Part shown: positions 25,908 to 34,740 of the stretch, one piece after another | Position numbering within the stretch: the first letter of the stretch is position 1 | Layout: each line of letters starts with the position of its first letter | Origin: Bradyrhizobium sp. ARR65 | Lineage (GTDB): Bacteria > Pseudomonadota > Alphaproteobacteria > Rhizobiales > Xanthobacteraceae | Reading direction: 5' to 3' | Assembly (NCBI RefSeq): GCF_000472385.1 | Contig: NZ_AWZU01000013.1 | Span: 98,257-162,256 of the forward strand | Length of the DNA stretch: 64,000 bases | The notes under the pieces: generated by a model | What the model saw: the letters and a program-made list of their open reading frames with translations, nothing else | Database searches by the model: none | What the model was told of the DNA's origin: nothing | Made by a program: the position numbers and the translations under genes

Positions 25908-26039
25908 TGTCGACAACTACGTCAGCCGATGGACTACGGCAAGTTTGAGATGCAGACCTCGGGTCGGCAAATCTCGCCCTGGCGCATAGTTGTCGAACGG
26001 CATACTGAGCGATACGGTCCATTGGCATAAATTGTCGAC
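25907..26039. promoter_or_regulatory. Three TTGTCGA motifs in the leader of the dpp-like operon
   Basis: TTGTCGACAA at 25907-25916 is a perfect 10-bp palindrome touching the dppB-like start. TTGTCGAA at 25990-25997 lies within TAGTTGTCGA, the inverse complement of TCGACAACTA at 25910-25919. A third copy, TTGTCGAC, is at 26032-26039. The clustering upstream of an operon start suggests an operator, but no regulator gene is adjacent. Confidence 0.4.
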
Positions 26040-26611
26040 GACTGCTTTCGAAGTGGTCAAAGAGCTCGTCAAGTTCATCTTGGGTTGGTTGTTGGTCTCG
26101 CTCTTTCCAATTTTTCGACAAGGCTGAGGTGCTTCAGCGCAAAGCGATCGGTTGCGCTTATGATCGAAGGCAACGCTGGTCATGAGGAGATCGAGGCGAT
26201 TCGATTTGACGCGATGAACGGCTCTTGGTCACGTTGGACGACCAAATTTGTCGGAATGGGCATTGATTTTCCGAGATCACACGGTCCGTGCCGGTGCCAA
26301 CTCGTCAACGACCGGCGTGTGACACATTCACGTAAAATTTCGCCGATAGCTTAAACCGCTGCGCCCATCGGAGCGCCCCCTTGGTCAGTCAGCCGCATCC
26401 CACCACGATGAACCAAGCCATGCCGAACGCACCTTGATGCAGCAATATGCAAGCGAGACTGCCCGGTTGGGAGCTTGTAGTAGAGTGCGTGCGACACTGA
26501 CACGTCACTCGGCTCATAGCGGTCCCCATGGCGCGAGCCGAAGTTGGTACGTGGTGGTCCTTCCGTAGCTGACGTGCTTGTCCATCACCTTACGCGCGAA
26601 GCAAACTGCTT
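26040..26611. other. Intergenic region, no gene recognised
   Basis: These 570 bases between the dpp-like operon and the tRNA fragment hold only short open frames without ribosome sites or protein character. Composition is more AT-rich than the flanking genes. It probably includes debris from insertion or excision events next to the tRNA scar. Confidence 0.5.
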
Positions 26612-26665
26612 GGACGTGGCCCTCTCAAGGCCAAAACAGGGGTTCGATTCCTCTTGGGACCGCCA
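26612..26665 (+). tRNA. 3' half of tRNA-Glu(CTC), probable attachment-site scar
   Basis: Anticodon stem TGGCC (26617-26621) pairs with GGCCA (26629-26633) around the loop CTCTCAA, anticodon CTC. The T arm is AGGGG-TTCGATT-CCTCT and the acceptor 3' strand TGGGACC is followed by G and CCA, ending at 26665. No matching 5' acceptor strand (GGTCCCA) or D arm lies at the right distance upstream, so only the 3' part is present. Such 3' tRNA copies are left when integrases insert islands at tRNA genes. A functional tRNA is not expected. Confidence 0.8.
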
Positions 26666-26754
26666 TGCTGCGAGTTTCCGCGATGTTCTACGACATTCTC
26701 GCTGACTGATTGCTCACCGCTCAACGAGGCATGGCACAGCTTCCATCACCAGGC

Positions 26755-27866
26755 TCATTGCCGGCGCGTCACCTGTTCTTGGATGAATGTTGAACTTCCG
26801 CGCAGTGGACGCTTGTCCGCCTTACCCTGCCGACAATGGGACGGAGTGGGACCAGCTGAGACCCCTCTGGAGGGAAGTCTTGCGTTACCTTGTGCCAATA
26901 GTTTGCGTTCCCAAAGGAGCGCATGGCGGACGATCAGGGAAAGATCGTTCCATTGGGGGCGCCAGCCCAGCAGATTGCGCATTCGTTCCGCCGACGCCAC
27001 GATCTCCGTCGGATCCCCAGGTCGGCGGGCGGCAGGTTCGACGGGAAAGTCGTTTCCGGATTCGTGCCGCATGGCGTCGATCACCTGCAAGACCGAAAAG
27101 CCGCGACCGTAGCCGCAATTTAGCGTCAGGGACTCTCCACCACCGCGCAGGTATGAAAGCGCGTGACAATGAGCGTTTACGAGGTCGCTCACGTGGATAT
27201 AGTCGCGGATGCAGGTCCCGTCAGGCGTGGGATAATCGGTGCCGAAAACCTGCATCTTTTCTCGCAGACCGACGGCAGTTTCCGCTGCAACCTTGATAAG
27301 ATGCGTTGCCCTCGCGTTGCCTGCCCAGTGCGCAGAGCAGGATCTGCGCCTGCTACGTTGAAATATCTCAAGATGACGTAGCGTAGGCCATGAGCGCGTG
27401 CAGCGTCATGCAGCATTGTTTCGGCCATGAATTTGGATGAGCCGTAAGGTGATACGGGCGCAACGGGGGTCTCTTCCGTGACAGGATTTGCCGGCGAATT
27501 CCCGTACACCGCAGCCGTCGAGGAGAAGATGAAACGCTGCACTCCACTCCTGATTGCGATCTCGAACAGGCTTCGGGAATTTGTCGTGTTGTTGCGATAA
27601 TATCGAAGCGGTTCGGCAACCGACTCCGGAACGACGGCAGACGCCGCAAAATGAATGATCTCCGAAATCCCATACTTCGCGATCAGCGGCGCAACTCGCC
27701 GCTGATCCCCGATGTCGCCAACGAAAACCGGAACTCCGGATGGTATTGCCCATTCGAAGCCCGACGAAAAATCGTCGATCACGACGGGCTGTTCGCCACG
27801 ATCAGCGAGTTCGTACGCCATGTGGCTCCCAATGTATCCGGCACCTCCGGTGATAAGGATGGCCAT
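26755..27866 (-). pseudogene. galE: UDP-glucose 4-epimerase gene, frameshifted
   Basis: The N-terminal part from the ATG at 27866 is a normal GalE: MAILITGGAGYIGSHM (NAD motif), SSTAAVYGN with the catalytic Ser region, SPYGSSKFMAE with the YxxxK motif and RYFNVAGADP. At about 27307 the frame breaks: the family continuation ATHLIKVAAETAVGLREKMQ appears only after a one-base shift, and then runs through VFGTDYPTPDGTCIRDYIHV and LGWRPQWNDL to the end. The last 35 codons to the stop at 26755 are beyond the normal GalE C-terminus. Both halves are otherwise well conserved, so the mutation is recent or a sequencing error. An intact product would make UDP-galactose for surface glycans. Confidence 0.85.
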
Positions 27867-28139
27867 TGCTATCGCCCAGGGAGAATGAACTCTCTTTTTG
27901 TCGCCAAAGGAGTGATTTCTGGTGAAGTGCTGCACAAAGTCTCGGGATCGGGATTAAGGATCCACTGCTGTTTCTCGCGATCGTGCGCCGCCGTGGAAAC
28001 GACGCGCGACGTGATTTGAAAGTTCGGAACAATGTTCCCTTCAGGCGCGTTATCGAAGCCCATGCCAAGACAACATTTGAGGTACGCTGGGGGTTCGTTC
28101 TCGAGTGAGCTGGTTGTGATGTCGCTGATGTGATGCCGG

Positions 28140-28350
28140 CCGGCGCGGGTTGGCCGAGGGGAGGACATGTGCGTCTTGATCCGCCGCTTGAACTCCTCGT
28201 GCAGCCGCTCGATCGCATTGGTGGTACGCAGCGATGCTATTCTAGGCGTTGCTCGCCTCCGACAGATCAAGGTGCGCAAGGTTGACGGCTGCCAAACGCT
28301 CGCCACCGCGCCCCATTCGATACCTTCAATTGGCTGGCGATTCCTCCGCG
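28140..28350. mobile_element. Rearranged remnants of an IS256-family transposase
   Basis: On the minus strand, 28172-28242 encodes SLRTTNAIERLHEEFKRRIK, a signature of rhizobial IS256-type transposases. On the plus strand, 28262-28312 encodes QIKVRKVDGCQTLAT, which resembles the C-terminus of the same protein family (QI-MRKVDGWQTLAT). The two pieces are in opposite orientation and adjacent, so the element has been deleted and inverted. No intact reading frame or terminal repeats can be seen. Confidence 0.65.
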
Positions 28351-28413
28351 CGAACTCCCGCCACATTTCGAGCGGCACGAGTGCGTTGTCATGCAACCAG
28401 TTAAGGACAATGC

Positions 28414-30111
28414 ATGGCGCTTGAACGGGTCGATGACGACGGCTCCGGGATTGCGTGGCCGAAACTCGGCCTCGCATTTTTTGCTCGCCATGCCGAGACG
28501 CTGCTCGTGCTCCTTGTGCTGGGCTTGGCCTTGGTCATCGGGCTTGTGACCGCCGCCGATTACGGTGTGTCGACCGACGAATTCAACACCGACGATTACG
28601 GCCCCAAGGCGCTTGCCTGGTACACGAGCGGCTTTGCGGACCGGTCTCAGTTCGAGACAGTCGAAGACTATCTGTGGATGTATGGACCGTGGTTTCAGAT
28701 GCTCGTCGCGGCCGTGCAGCGGCTTGAGCTCGCGAACCCGATCACGGTCCGGCATGCGATGACCTTCCTGTTCGGCCTCGCTGGGCTCGCCGCCGTCGTG
28801 CCGATCGCACGGCTCACGGTCGGGTACTGGGCTGGGTTGACGGCGCTCGCCCTCTGCCTGCTGACCGGTTTCCTGTACGGCAGCCTGTTCTTCGCCCCGA
28901 TCGACGTGCCGTTCCTGTTCGTCATGACCTGGTCGACGCTCGCGATCGTCCTGATGGTGCGGCAGGAGGAGCCGAGCTGGCGCCTGACCCTGGCGACGGG
29001 CCTTGCCACCGGCCTCGCCATCGCGACCCGCACCGGCGGAGTGATCACGCACGCCTATCTCGTCGGCGGCATGAGCCTGTGCGCGCTTGAGGCGCTGCTG
29101 CGCCATGGCCGCGCCGGCCATGGCAATTTGCGCCAGATCGCCTTGCATACGCTGCTCGTTATCCTCATCGCTTGGCTGACGGCGATTGCACTCTGGCCAT
29201 GGCTGCAGATCGGAAATCCATTCACACAATTCCTCGAGGCCTACAGGCATTTTGCCAAGCTCGACACCTCGTTCGAATTCCAGAATTGGGGCCGGCGCAC
29301 GTTCACCGATAACGTGCCCGCCTGGTACATCCCCGGACAGCTCCTGGCGCGCTTGCCTGAGGGCTTTTTGGCGTTGCTATTGCTCGGCATGGCGGTCTGG
29401 ATCGGGGCTGCTGGGTCGTGGACCCGCGCCACGTTCGGCGCCCTACATCGGTCTGGCGTTGTGGGACTGCGACCGCTTGCGGCTGAGCTTGCAAAATCGC
29501 GCGCGGTGCTGGTCGTCAGCATGGCGGCTTTCGGGCCTGTCGGAGTGCTCATCCTGCAGGGCTCGACGCTCTATGACGGAGTCCGCCATATATTGTTCGT
29601 GATCCCAATGCTCGCCATCGTGGCCGCGCGTGGGCTCGCGAGCCTCTTGCCCTTCTTGCGACGCATCCCAATTGTGCCGGTGGCCGTCGGGGTCGCGCAC
29701 ACCGCTGCCATCGTGGTGACGCTCGTCATCCTGCATCCGCTCGAATATATCGCGATGAACGGTTTGGCAGGCGGCGTGGCCGGCGCCCACGGCCGATTCG
29801 ACCTCGACTATTGGAGCATGGCGGTTCCCGAGGCGCTGCGCCGCCTCGAGCATCGAATTGACGCCGAAGGCCGGTTCGCCGGCGATCCACCGCGCGTGCT
29901 GGTGTGCCTGGCCTGGCGCGAGCAATTTGCGGGCGTGATGTTCCGTCGCAACTGGATTGTCGAAACCGATCTGCAGAAGGCCGATTACCTGATCGCCACC
30001 GAGCGTTGGCCTTGTGCCGTCGGCACGACGGCCGTGCTGGTTGATGAAGTCACGCGGTTTGGCCGCCCGTTCGCCGAAATCTACGCCAATCGTCGCGGGC
30101 TCGGCGAGTGA
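28414..30111 (+). CDS. Integral membrane glycosyltransferase, PMT/ArnT-like (GT39/GT83 type)
   Basis: This is a 565-residue polytopic protein with about ten membrane segments and a C-terminal soluble part. After the first helix comes YGVSTDEFNTDDYG, near residues 50-63, in the place of the acidic motif that binds the lipid-phosphate sugar donor in this fold. Further landmarks are YGSLFFAPIDVPFLFVM and TGGVITHAYL. AAGGA lies just before the ATG at 28414. It probably transfers a sugar from a polyprenyl-phosphate donor to a glycan or lipid at the periplasmic face. It is convergent with the DUF2304-GT2-methyltransferase unit. Confidence 0.82.
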   Translation: MALERVDDDGSGIAWPKLGLAFFARHAETLLVLLVLGLALVIGLVTAADYGVSTDEFNTDDYGPKALAWYTSGFADRSQFETVEDYLWMYGPWFQMLVAAVQRLELANPITVRHAMTFLFGLAGLAAVVPIARLTVGYWAGLTALALCLLTGFLYGSLFFAPIDVPFLFVMTWSTLAIVLMVRQEEPSWRLTLATGLATGLAIATRTGGVITHAYLVGGMSLCALEALLRHGRAGHGNLRQIALHTLLVILIAWLTAIALWPWLQIGNPFTQFLEAYRHFAKLDTSFEFQNWGRRTFTDNVPAWYIPGQLLARLPEGFLALLLLGMAVWIGAAGSWTRATFGALHRSGVVGLRPLAAELAKSRAVLVVSMAAFGPVGVLILQGSTLYDGVRHILFVIPMLAIVAARGLASLLPFLRRIPIVPVAVGVAHTAAIVVTLVILHPLEYIAMNGLAGGVAGAHGRFDLDYWSMAVPEALRRLEHRIDAEGRFAGDPPRVLVCLAWREQFAGVMFRRNWIVETDLQKADYLIATERWPCAVGTTAVLVDEVTRFGRPFAEIYANRRGLGE

Positions 30112-30143
30112 GGTCAAATCCCGCCCCGACTTGGCAATCTCAT

Positions 30144-30554
30144 CTACTTCTTCGCCTGCAATTCGGTCGGGAGCGCCTCGGCCTTTCGGTTCAACGGGAC
30201 CGGACGACGTCTTCGCGGGGCGCCTGCCTCACGCCGGCTTTCATTGGCGCGATCGATCGCCACGGCGCGCGCCAGGCGCGTGATCATGTCGAGTTGGAGC
30301 CGCAGCTTGAGATGCAAGTTGAGCACGATGAGCAGGCTGATAACGACCCAGATATAAACGACGAGGTCGGAGCCGCGGCCGATTCCGACGAGGGCCGCAA
30401 GTGCTGTAGCGTGCTCCTGCACCCAGACGAAGTAGAGGCCGGCGAGCGCAGCGCCGCTCGCGAGCAGGCCGATGATCGGCACCGTCCGATGCGCCGACCA
30501 GGCGTAGACTAGAACCAACGTCAGAAGGGCAGTCAGCAACAACTGTGCGATCAT
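30144..30554 (-). CDS. DUF2304 family membrane protein
   Basis: This is a 136-residue protein with three hydrophobic segments (residues about 3-20, 27-45 and 60-82) followed by a basic tail. The central LVVYIWVVISLLIVLNLHLK and its place directly after a GT2 gene (ATGA overlap) are characteristic of DUF2304 proteins, which are thought to act with polyprenyl-phosphate glycosyltransferases in the membrane. The function is not established. Confidence 0.75.
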   Translation of the reverse strand: MIAQLLLTALLTLVLVYAWSAHRTVPIIGLLASGAALAGLYFVWVQEHATALAALVGIGRGSDLVVYIWVVISLLIVLNLHLKLRLQLDMITRLARAVAIDRANESRREAGAPRRRRPVPLNRKAEALPTELQAKK

Positions 30555-31240
30555 CGGTAGAGCCTCCGCGCAAACAGATCGATCAGGATGGTCAGCGCAT
30601 CGCTGATGCGTTGACCCTTGCCCAGCGAATAGGCGCTATATTCGATGTTAACCGGCACCTCGACAAAGCGCAGGCGGCTCTGCGCGATCTGGTGCAGGAG
30701 CTCGGACGCGTGCGCCATTCGGTTCTGTCGCAAGGAGATCGCGCGGGCGCCGCGGGCGGTCATCGCCCGTAGGCCATTGTGGGTATCTGTGACCGGCAGT
30801 CCGGTGCTCGCGCGCGTGAACCAGAGCGCGGCGCTGAGCAAGATCCGGCGCGACATCGGCAGGTTTGCGGTCGCGCCAGTGAGAAAGCGGCTGCCGAGCG
30901 CGAAATCGATGCCGGGCTGCTCGATCGCCGCGAGCAGCGCCGCGATCGCCGCGGGGCAATGCTGGCCGTCGGCGTCGAACGTGACGAGCGCATCCGCACG
31001 CTGCGCGAGGGCGTAGTCGATGCCGGTCTGCAGCGCAGCGCCCTGTCCGAGATTGATCGGATGCCGGATGACGACTGCACCTGCGAGCTGCGCGATGTCG
31101 CCGGTGCGGTCGCCGGAGCCGTCATCGACCACGACGACCGCATATCCGGCACGGCGAATGCCGGATACGACGGCACGGACCACCGGCGCTTCATTGTACG
31201 CCGCGACAACAACCCAGGGATTGCGAATCCGGCCGGTCAT
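30551..31240 (-). CDS. Family 2 glycosyltransferase (dolichyl-phosphate sugar synthase-like)
   Basis: This is a 229-residue GT-A enzyme: VVVAAYNEAPVV at the N-terminus, AVVVVDDGSGDRTGD near residue 37, VTFDADGQHCP (the metal-binding DxD as DAD) near residue 88, and a C-terminal catalytic region THNGLRAMTARGARAI. It lacks extra membrane helices, so the DUF2304 partner may anchor it. The ATG at 31240 overlaps the methyltransferase stop. It is likely to make polyprenyl-phosphate hexose, which could be used by the PMT-like transferase at 28414-30111; this link is inferred. Confidence 0.88.
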   Translation of the reverse strand: MTGRIRNPWVVVAAYNEAPVVRAVVSGIRRAGYAVVVVDDGSGDRTGDIAQLAGAVVIRHPINLGQGAALQTGIDYALAQRADALVTFDADGQHCPAAIAALLAAIEQPGIDFALGSRFLTGATANLPMSRRILLSAALWFTRASTGLPVTDTHNGLRAMTARGARAISLRQNRMAHASELLHQIAQSRLRFVEVPVNIEYSAYSLGKGQRISDALTILIDLFARRLYR

Positions 31241-32121
31241 GGGAGGCTCGTATCCGGATTTGGGGGCGCCTTGCTCAAGACCACGCGCATCGCGTCGAAC
31301 AGGTTCACCGGAATGGCGAACCGGTTGCCGGTCGGGCTGGCCGCGATCTTGCGGCCGAGCATGCGACCGACCTGGAAGGCGATCAGCGAGAACGGCACGA
31401 ATTTCCAGGGGTGATCGGAACTCTCGACGCAAAGGCCGACCGAACGGGCGAGAAGCGCGATGCTGTCGCGGTTGAAGAACCAGAGGTGCTGCGGAGGCGT
31501 CATCAAGCGCCAGTGCGCGCCTGTCGACCGCGCCGCCAAGGAACCGAAGTCTCCGGTCGTCAGCACGATGATTCCGTCCGGTCGGAGATGGTCGGCAAGC
31601 AGCGCAAGGGCTTCCCGCGGGTCGGGCAGATGCTCGATGACGTCGAGGAGGACGATGACGTCCGCCGTGCCAAGCGACTTGAGAGTCGCTTCGCTCACCA
31701 CACCGCAAACGACGTTCAAGCCGAGATCGCCAGCATGCGCAGCAGCCGCCTCCGCCGGCTCGATGCCGCTCACCTCAAATCCGGCGCGGCGCGCTTCATC
31801 TAGAAAGAATCCGTAGGCGCAACCGATCTCGAGCAGGCAGCCTTGCTTGCGGCGCTGGATGAAGTTGACCATGCGGCCGAATTCGCGCCGTAGCACGGGT
31901 TCGGCGCCGCGATAGTCGGCGTAGCCGTCGGACCGATGGCCGGAAAAGTAGCCCTCGTCATAATAGGCGAGGGGATCGAACCTCGATGCCTCGGTGCGCC
32001 CCAGTCTGCAGTCACGACATTGGAGGATGTCGCAGCCGTTCTTGACGTAAAGAAGCCGATGCGGCGTCGCCCGACTGCATGCGGGACAGTTAAGCGTAAC
32101 CGGAGGTCGGTCGTTGCGCAT
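31237..32121 (-). CDS. SAM-dependent methyltransferase with N-terminal zinc site
   Basis: This is a class I methyltransferase of about 294 residues. The N-terminus has two CxxC pairs (CPAC and CRDC, spaced 21 residues) that probably bind zinc, as in sugar and glycan methyltransferases. Then come LLEIGCAYGFFLDEA (motif I, residues about 93-107), ADVIVLLDVIEHLPDP and LRPDGIIVLTTGD. I choose the ATG at 32121, directly before the zinc site; the frame is open to 32442 and a longer N-terminus cannot be excluded. It is the first gene of the unit with GT2 and DUF2304, pointing to modification of a surface glycan. Confidence 0.85.
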   Translation of the reverse strand: MRNDRPPVTLNCPACSRATPHRLLYVKNGCDILQCRDCRLGRTEASRFDPLAYYDEGYFSGHRSDGYADYRGAEPVLRREFGRMVNFIQRRKQGCLLEIGCAYGFFLDEARRAGFEVSGIEPAEAAAAHAGDLGLNVVCGVVSEATLKSLGTADVIVLLDVIEHLPDPREALALLADHLRPDGIIVLTTGDFGSLAARSTGAHWRLMTPPQHLWFFNRDSIALLARSVGLCVESSDHPWKFVPFSLIAFQVGRMLGRKIAASPTGNRFAIPVNLFDAMRVVLSKAPPNPDTSLP

Positions 32122-32385
32122 CTGCACATGCGTCCCGCCCAATGGCGTTCTTTCAGTGCGAAAAAACGCCTCCGGTGCCCAACTGTTCCGCTCGGCGAGC
32201 GGCCACCGTGTCGCAGGCTGCTTGGCAGCTGCGAAATAGAGGATGCTCCACACTCTCGCCGGTTGCATGGTGAGGCGGTGGTCATCCGAGGGTGCGAGCA
32301 AGCAACAGCCATGCGTCGGGTCGCCTGATCCGCCCAGCGGCTCACGTTCAGAAGAATTCAGATGGTGCAGCCTTGCTCCGTTGCT

Positions 32386-32698
32386 GAGGGGCTGCCGATG
32401 TTGCGGTGGCGATTCGACAGCCGCTTCGCTGTCTATTCGCACGACGTGAAACTGGCGCCGCAGCCGTCCGAGTATTTCGGGCGCAACATCGTCATCACCA
32501 CGTCAGGGGTCTGCTCTCCAGCGGCGCTTGCCTGCGCGCTCGCGGAAATGGGCAACGACGCCGTCATGTTCTCCGTCGACTGTCCGTACGAGTCGACGGC
32601 GGTTGCGGCCGATTTCATCGAAAGCGCTCCACTGTCGGATGACACCCCGGGAGCGGGTCTGCTCACGAAATGCGGAACGCATCCTGAAACAAGGCTGA
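32386..32698 (+). pseudogene. C-terminal fragment of an amidohydrolase-family decarboxylase (gamma-resorcylate type)
   Basis: Only the last 100 or so codons remain. The frame reads LPMLRWRFDSRF, LAPQPSEYFGRNIVITTSG and MGNDAVMFSVDCPYESTAVA, typical of the C-terminus of 2,6-dihydroxybenzoate decarboxylase-like amidohydrolases. Near 32645 the frame shifts; the family ending RVCSRNAERIL then appears in another frame with a stop at 32696-32698. The catalytic N-terminal part is missing. It belonged to the same operon as the following maleate isomerase remnant. Confidence 0.75.
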
Positions 32699-32719
32699 TT
32701 ATCCCTCGGAGATACGACA

Positions 32720-33131
32720 ATGCAGGGAGTCTTTCGTATCGGTCAGATCGTGCCGAGCTCGAATACTACGAAGGAGACCGAAATCCCGGCGATGCTCGGT
32801 GGTGACCGACTCCCGGGCGCTCGAAATCCCTGACAACATCCAGGTCGGACGTCATGATCCGGCGAAGCTCCCCGGGATCGTCGAAGCAATGAACGTGAAG
32901 GACGCAGATGCCGTTGTCTTGTCGGCATGCGTGCAAATGCCGTCGTTACCGTCGATCGCCGAGGTCGAGGCGCGGACCGGAAAGTCCGTGATCACGGCGG
33001 CGGTCGCCACGACCTACGCCATGCTCAAGGCCTTGAACCTCAGCACCAGGGTGCCCGGTGCAGGCGCGCTACTGTCGGGCGCGTTCGACGATCAGGCCAT
33101 GGCGCGTCGCACCGCGAGCGTCCACGCATGA
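32720..33131 (+). pseudogene. Maleate isomerase / arylmalonate decarboxylase gene with internal deletion
   Basis: The first 28 codons (FRIGQIVPSSNTTKETEIPA) are the typical start of maleate cis-trans isomerases. After AMLGG at about 32803 the reading changes frame and jumps to the C-terminal part (VGRHDPAKLPGIVEAM, VVLSACVQMPSLPSIAEVEA, TAAVATTYAMLKAL, GAGALLSGAFD). The middle of the protein, including the first catalytic Cys region, is missing. The second Cys in LSACVQMPS is retained. The gene cannot give an active enzyme. Confidence 0.78.
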
Positions 33132-33253
33132 GCCTGGCGCAAGGACACACGCTGCTGCACGACATTCCACGGGACATTGATCCGTCTCGAGCTCTGCGCG
33201 ATGACGACCCCGGCGTTGATACACCGGCCGCGCAGGGCGACGAGGTCGCCTGA
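33128..33253 (+). CDS. 41-codon open frame after the maleate isomerase remnant
   Basis: The ATG at 33128 overlaps the preceding stop as ATGA, suggesting this was the next gene of the decayed operon. The acidic 41-residue product has no recognisable domain and may be the truncated start of a larger gene. No independent ribosome site is visible. Confidence 0.3.
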   Translation: MSLAQGHTLLHDIPRDIDPSRALRDDDPGVDTPAAQGDEVA

Positions 33254-33501
33254 TCGACCTGCCACAATGATGGATTGGACAGACCCACGCTAGCTCCGTC
33301 TGAACTGATTCGGATAAGCAAAGGGTCAGGTAGAGGGGGCGAGTCCCTCTCGTCAAACGCCGCCTCCGGAGGACCGCTGCGCGATCACCTCCACGCGACC
33401 GCGCCGACACGGCGCATCTGACATCCGCGTGTCATAGGGACTATCTAAGGTTCCGCGGTGTTATCGTGACAGTTCTGTGAAAATGAGGACGGCTCGCATC
33501 C

Positions 33502-34191
33502 ATGTCGAAGGCGGCAATTGCCGGATCGATCTGGACCTGTCTGCCGTGCCGTGGCCTGATTGTCCTTCTTTGCTCCCTGCTGGCCCTGCGTGCGGGATGT
33601 GCGCAGGGTGGGAAGATCAGCTTCGACATTCCGGCCCAGCCTCTGGCGAGCGCTCTCATCAGTTTTGCGGACAGAAGCGGCATGACCGCATTGGTGGACG
33701 AACAACTCGTCAGCGGATTGCAATCATCTCCGGTCAACGGGCGATTGTCACCGTCGGACGCGTTGCGCATTATTTTGGCCGGGACAGGGTTCTCGATTCA
33801 TTATTCAGGTGATAATGCGTTCACGCTAGGCCGCGCGTCGCAGGAGACCAGCCAGATGGCGCAGCCGGCAAATGCGCATCGCGTCGAATACGACATCTAC
33901 TTCTCGCAATTGCAGGGAGCGCTTGAGTGGACCCTCTGCCGTAACGACGAGATCCGTCCGGGGCCGTACCGCGCCGCTTTTCAGATATGGATCGGAGATC
34001 GCGGCGCCGTTGAAGCATTACATCTGCTGGGCTCGACAGGCGATGAGGCGCGCGATCTCGCCATTACGGCTGTTCTGACAAATGCCAGCGTCGCGGTGCC
34101 GCCGCGGGAATTGCCGCAGCCGTTCACCGTGATATTGCAGCAGAAGGCGGCGAGCCGGAGCTGTACAGGCAAGTCCCCTCTGCATCCATGA
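33502..34191 (+). CDS. STN-domain / TonB C-terminal-like signalling protein (VreA-like)
   Basis: This 229-residue protein has an export signal (hydrophobic GLIVLLCSLLALRAGCAQG), then an STN domain (ISFDIPAQPLASALISFADR, with VNGRLSPSDALRIILAGTGF) as found at the N-terminus of signalling TonB receptors. The C-terminal 90 residues look like a TonB C-terminal fold (GPYRAAFQIWIGDRGAVEAL, then GDEARDLAITAVL). There is no receptor barrel. The same domain pair occurs in Pseudomonas VreA. The stop overlaps the ECF sigma start as ATGA. It probably signals across the periplasm to the FecR-type regulator. Confidence 0.82.
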   Translation: MSKAAIAGSIWTCLPCRGLIVLLCSLLALRAGCAQGGKISFDIPAQPLASALISFADRSGMTALVDEQLVSGLQSSPVNGRLSPSDALRIILAGTGFSIHYSGDNAFTLGRASQETSQMAQPANAHRVEYDIYFSQLQGALEWTLCRNDEIRPGPYRAAFQIWIGDRGAVEALHLLGSTGDEARDLAITAVLTNASVAVPPRELPQPFTVILQQKAASRSCTGKSPLHP

Positions 34192-34739
34192 CAGAGGCAA
34201 CCAGGACTCGCATGCGCCGGATACTGGAGTCCGGCTATCAGAATTTCCTGGCGCGTTTGCGTCGGCGCTTCGGCTCCAATACCTTCGCAATGGAAGTGCT
34301 GCATGAAACCTGGCTTCGGATCGACCGTATCGGCGATGTTGGACTGGTCGAGCGTCCCCGAGCCTATCTGTTTCGCATGGCGCTCAACGTTGCGGCTGAT
34401 CGCAAGCAGGCGGAAAACCGCAAGCTGACCGACGCAGAGATCGCGGCCCTGCGCCATATGGTGGATGACGTGCTCGATCCTGAGCGTATCGCAGAAGCGC
34501 GGGCGGACATGGCCTCGCTGGAAGATGCGTTGAATGAACTGACACCGCGTCGCAAGGAGATCTTCCTGCTCGCCCGCGTCAGAGAAATGAAACATGATGA
34601 TATCGCGCACCGTTTCGGCATTTCGCCGCGGATGGTCGAAAAGGAGCTCCTCTTTGCGTTGCAACATTGTTCGCAGCGCCTGAACAGAAAGGTGATCCGC
34701 AGGTTCGGTCCCGGAGCCCGGAAACCGTCTAAGGATTAG
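34188..34739 (+). CDS. ECF sigma factor, FecI/VreI-like
   Basis: This is a 183-residue extracytoplasmic-function sigma factor. Region 2 includes ERPRAYLFRMALNVAADRKQ near residues 55-74; region 4 is ELTPRRKEIFLLARVREMKH with the recognition helix in HRFGISPRMVEKELLFAL near residues 140-157. It sits between the STN-domain gene (ATGA overlap) and the FecR-type gene (start one base after its stop), the standard order of cell-surface signalling operons. The likely target is the giant exoprotein gene downstream; this is inferred. Confidence 0.92.
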   Translation: MTEATRTRMRRILESGYQNFLARLRRRFGSNTFAMEVLHETWLRIDRIGDVGLVERPRAYLFRMALNVAADRKQAENRKLTDAEIAALRHMVDDVLDPERIAEARADMASLEDALNELTPRRKEIFLLARVREMKHDDIAHRFGISPRMVEKELLFALQHCSQRLNRKVIRRFGPGARKPSKD

Positions 34740-34740
34740 G

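Noticed and set aside
26518..26665. Complete tRNA gene
   Set aside because: The 3' half is perfect, but no 5' acceptor strand or D arm pairs with it at the right distance. A GGTCCCC near 26520 is about 145 bases from the CCA end, too far for a bacterial tRNA without an intron.
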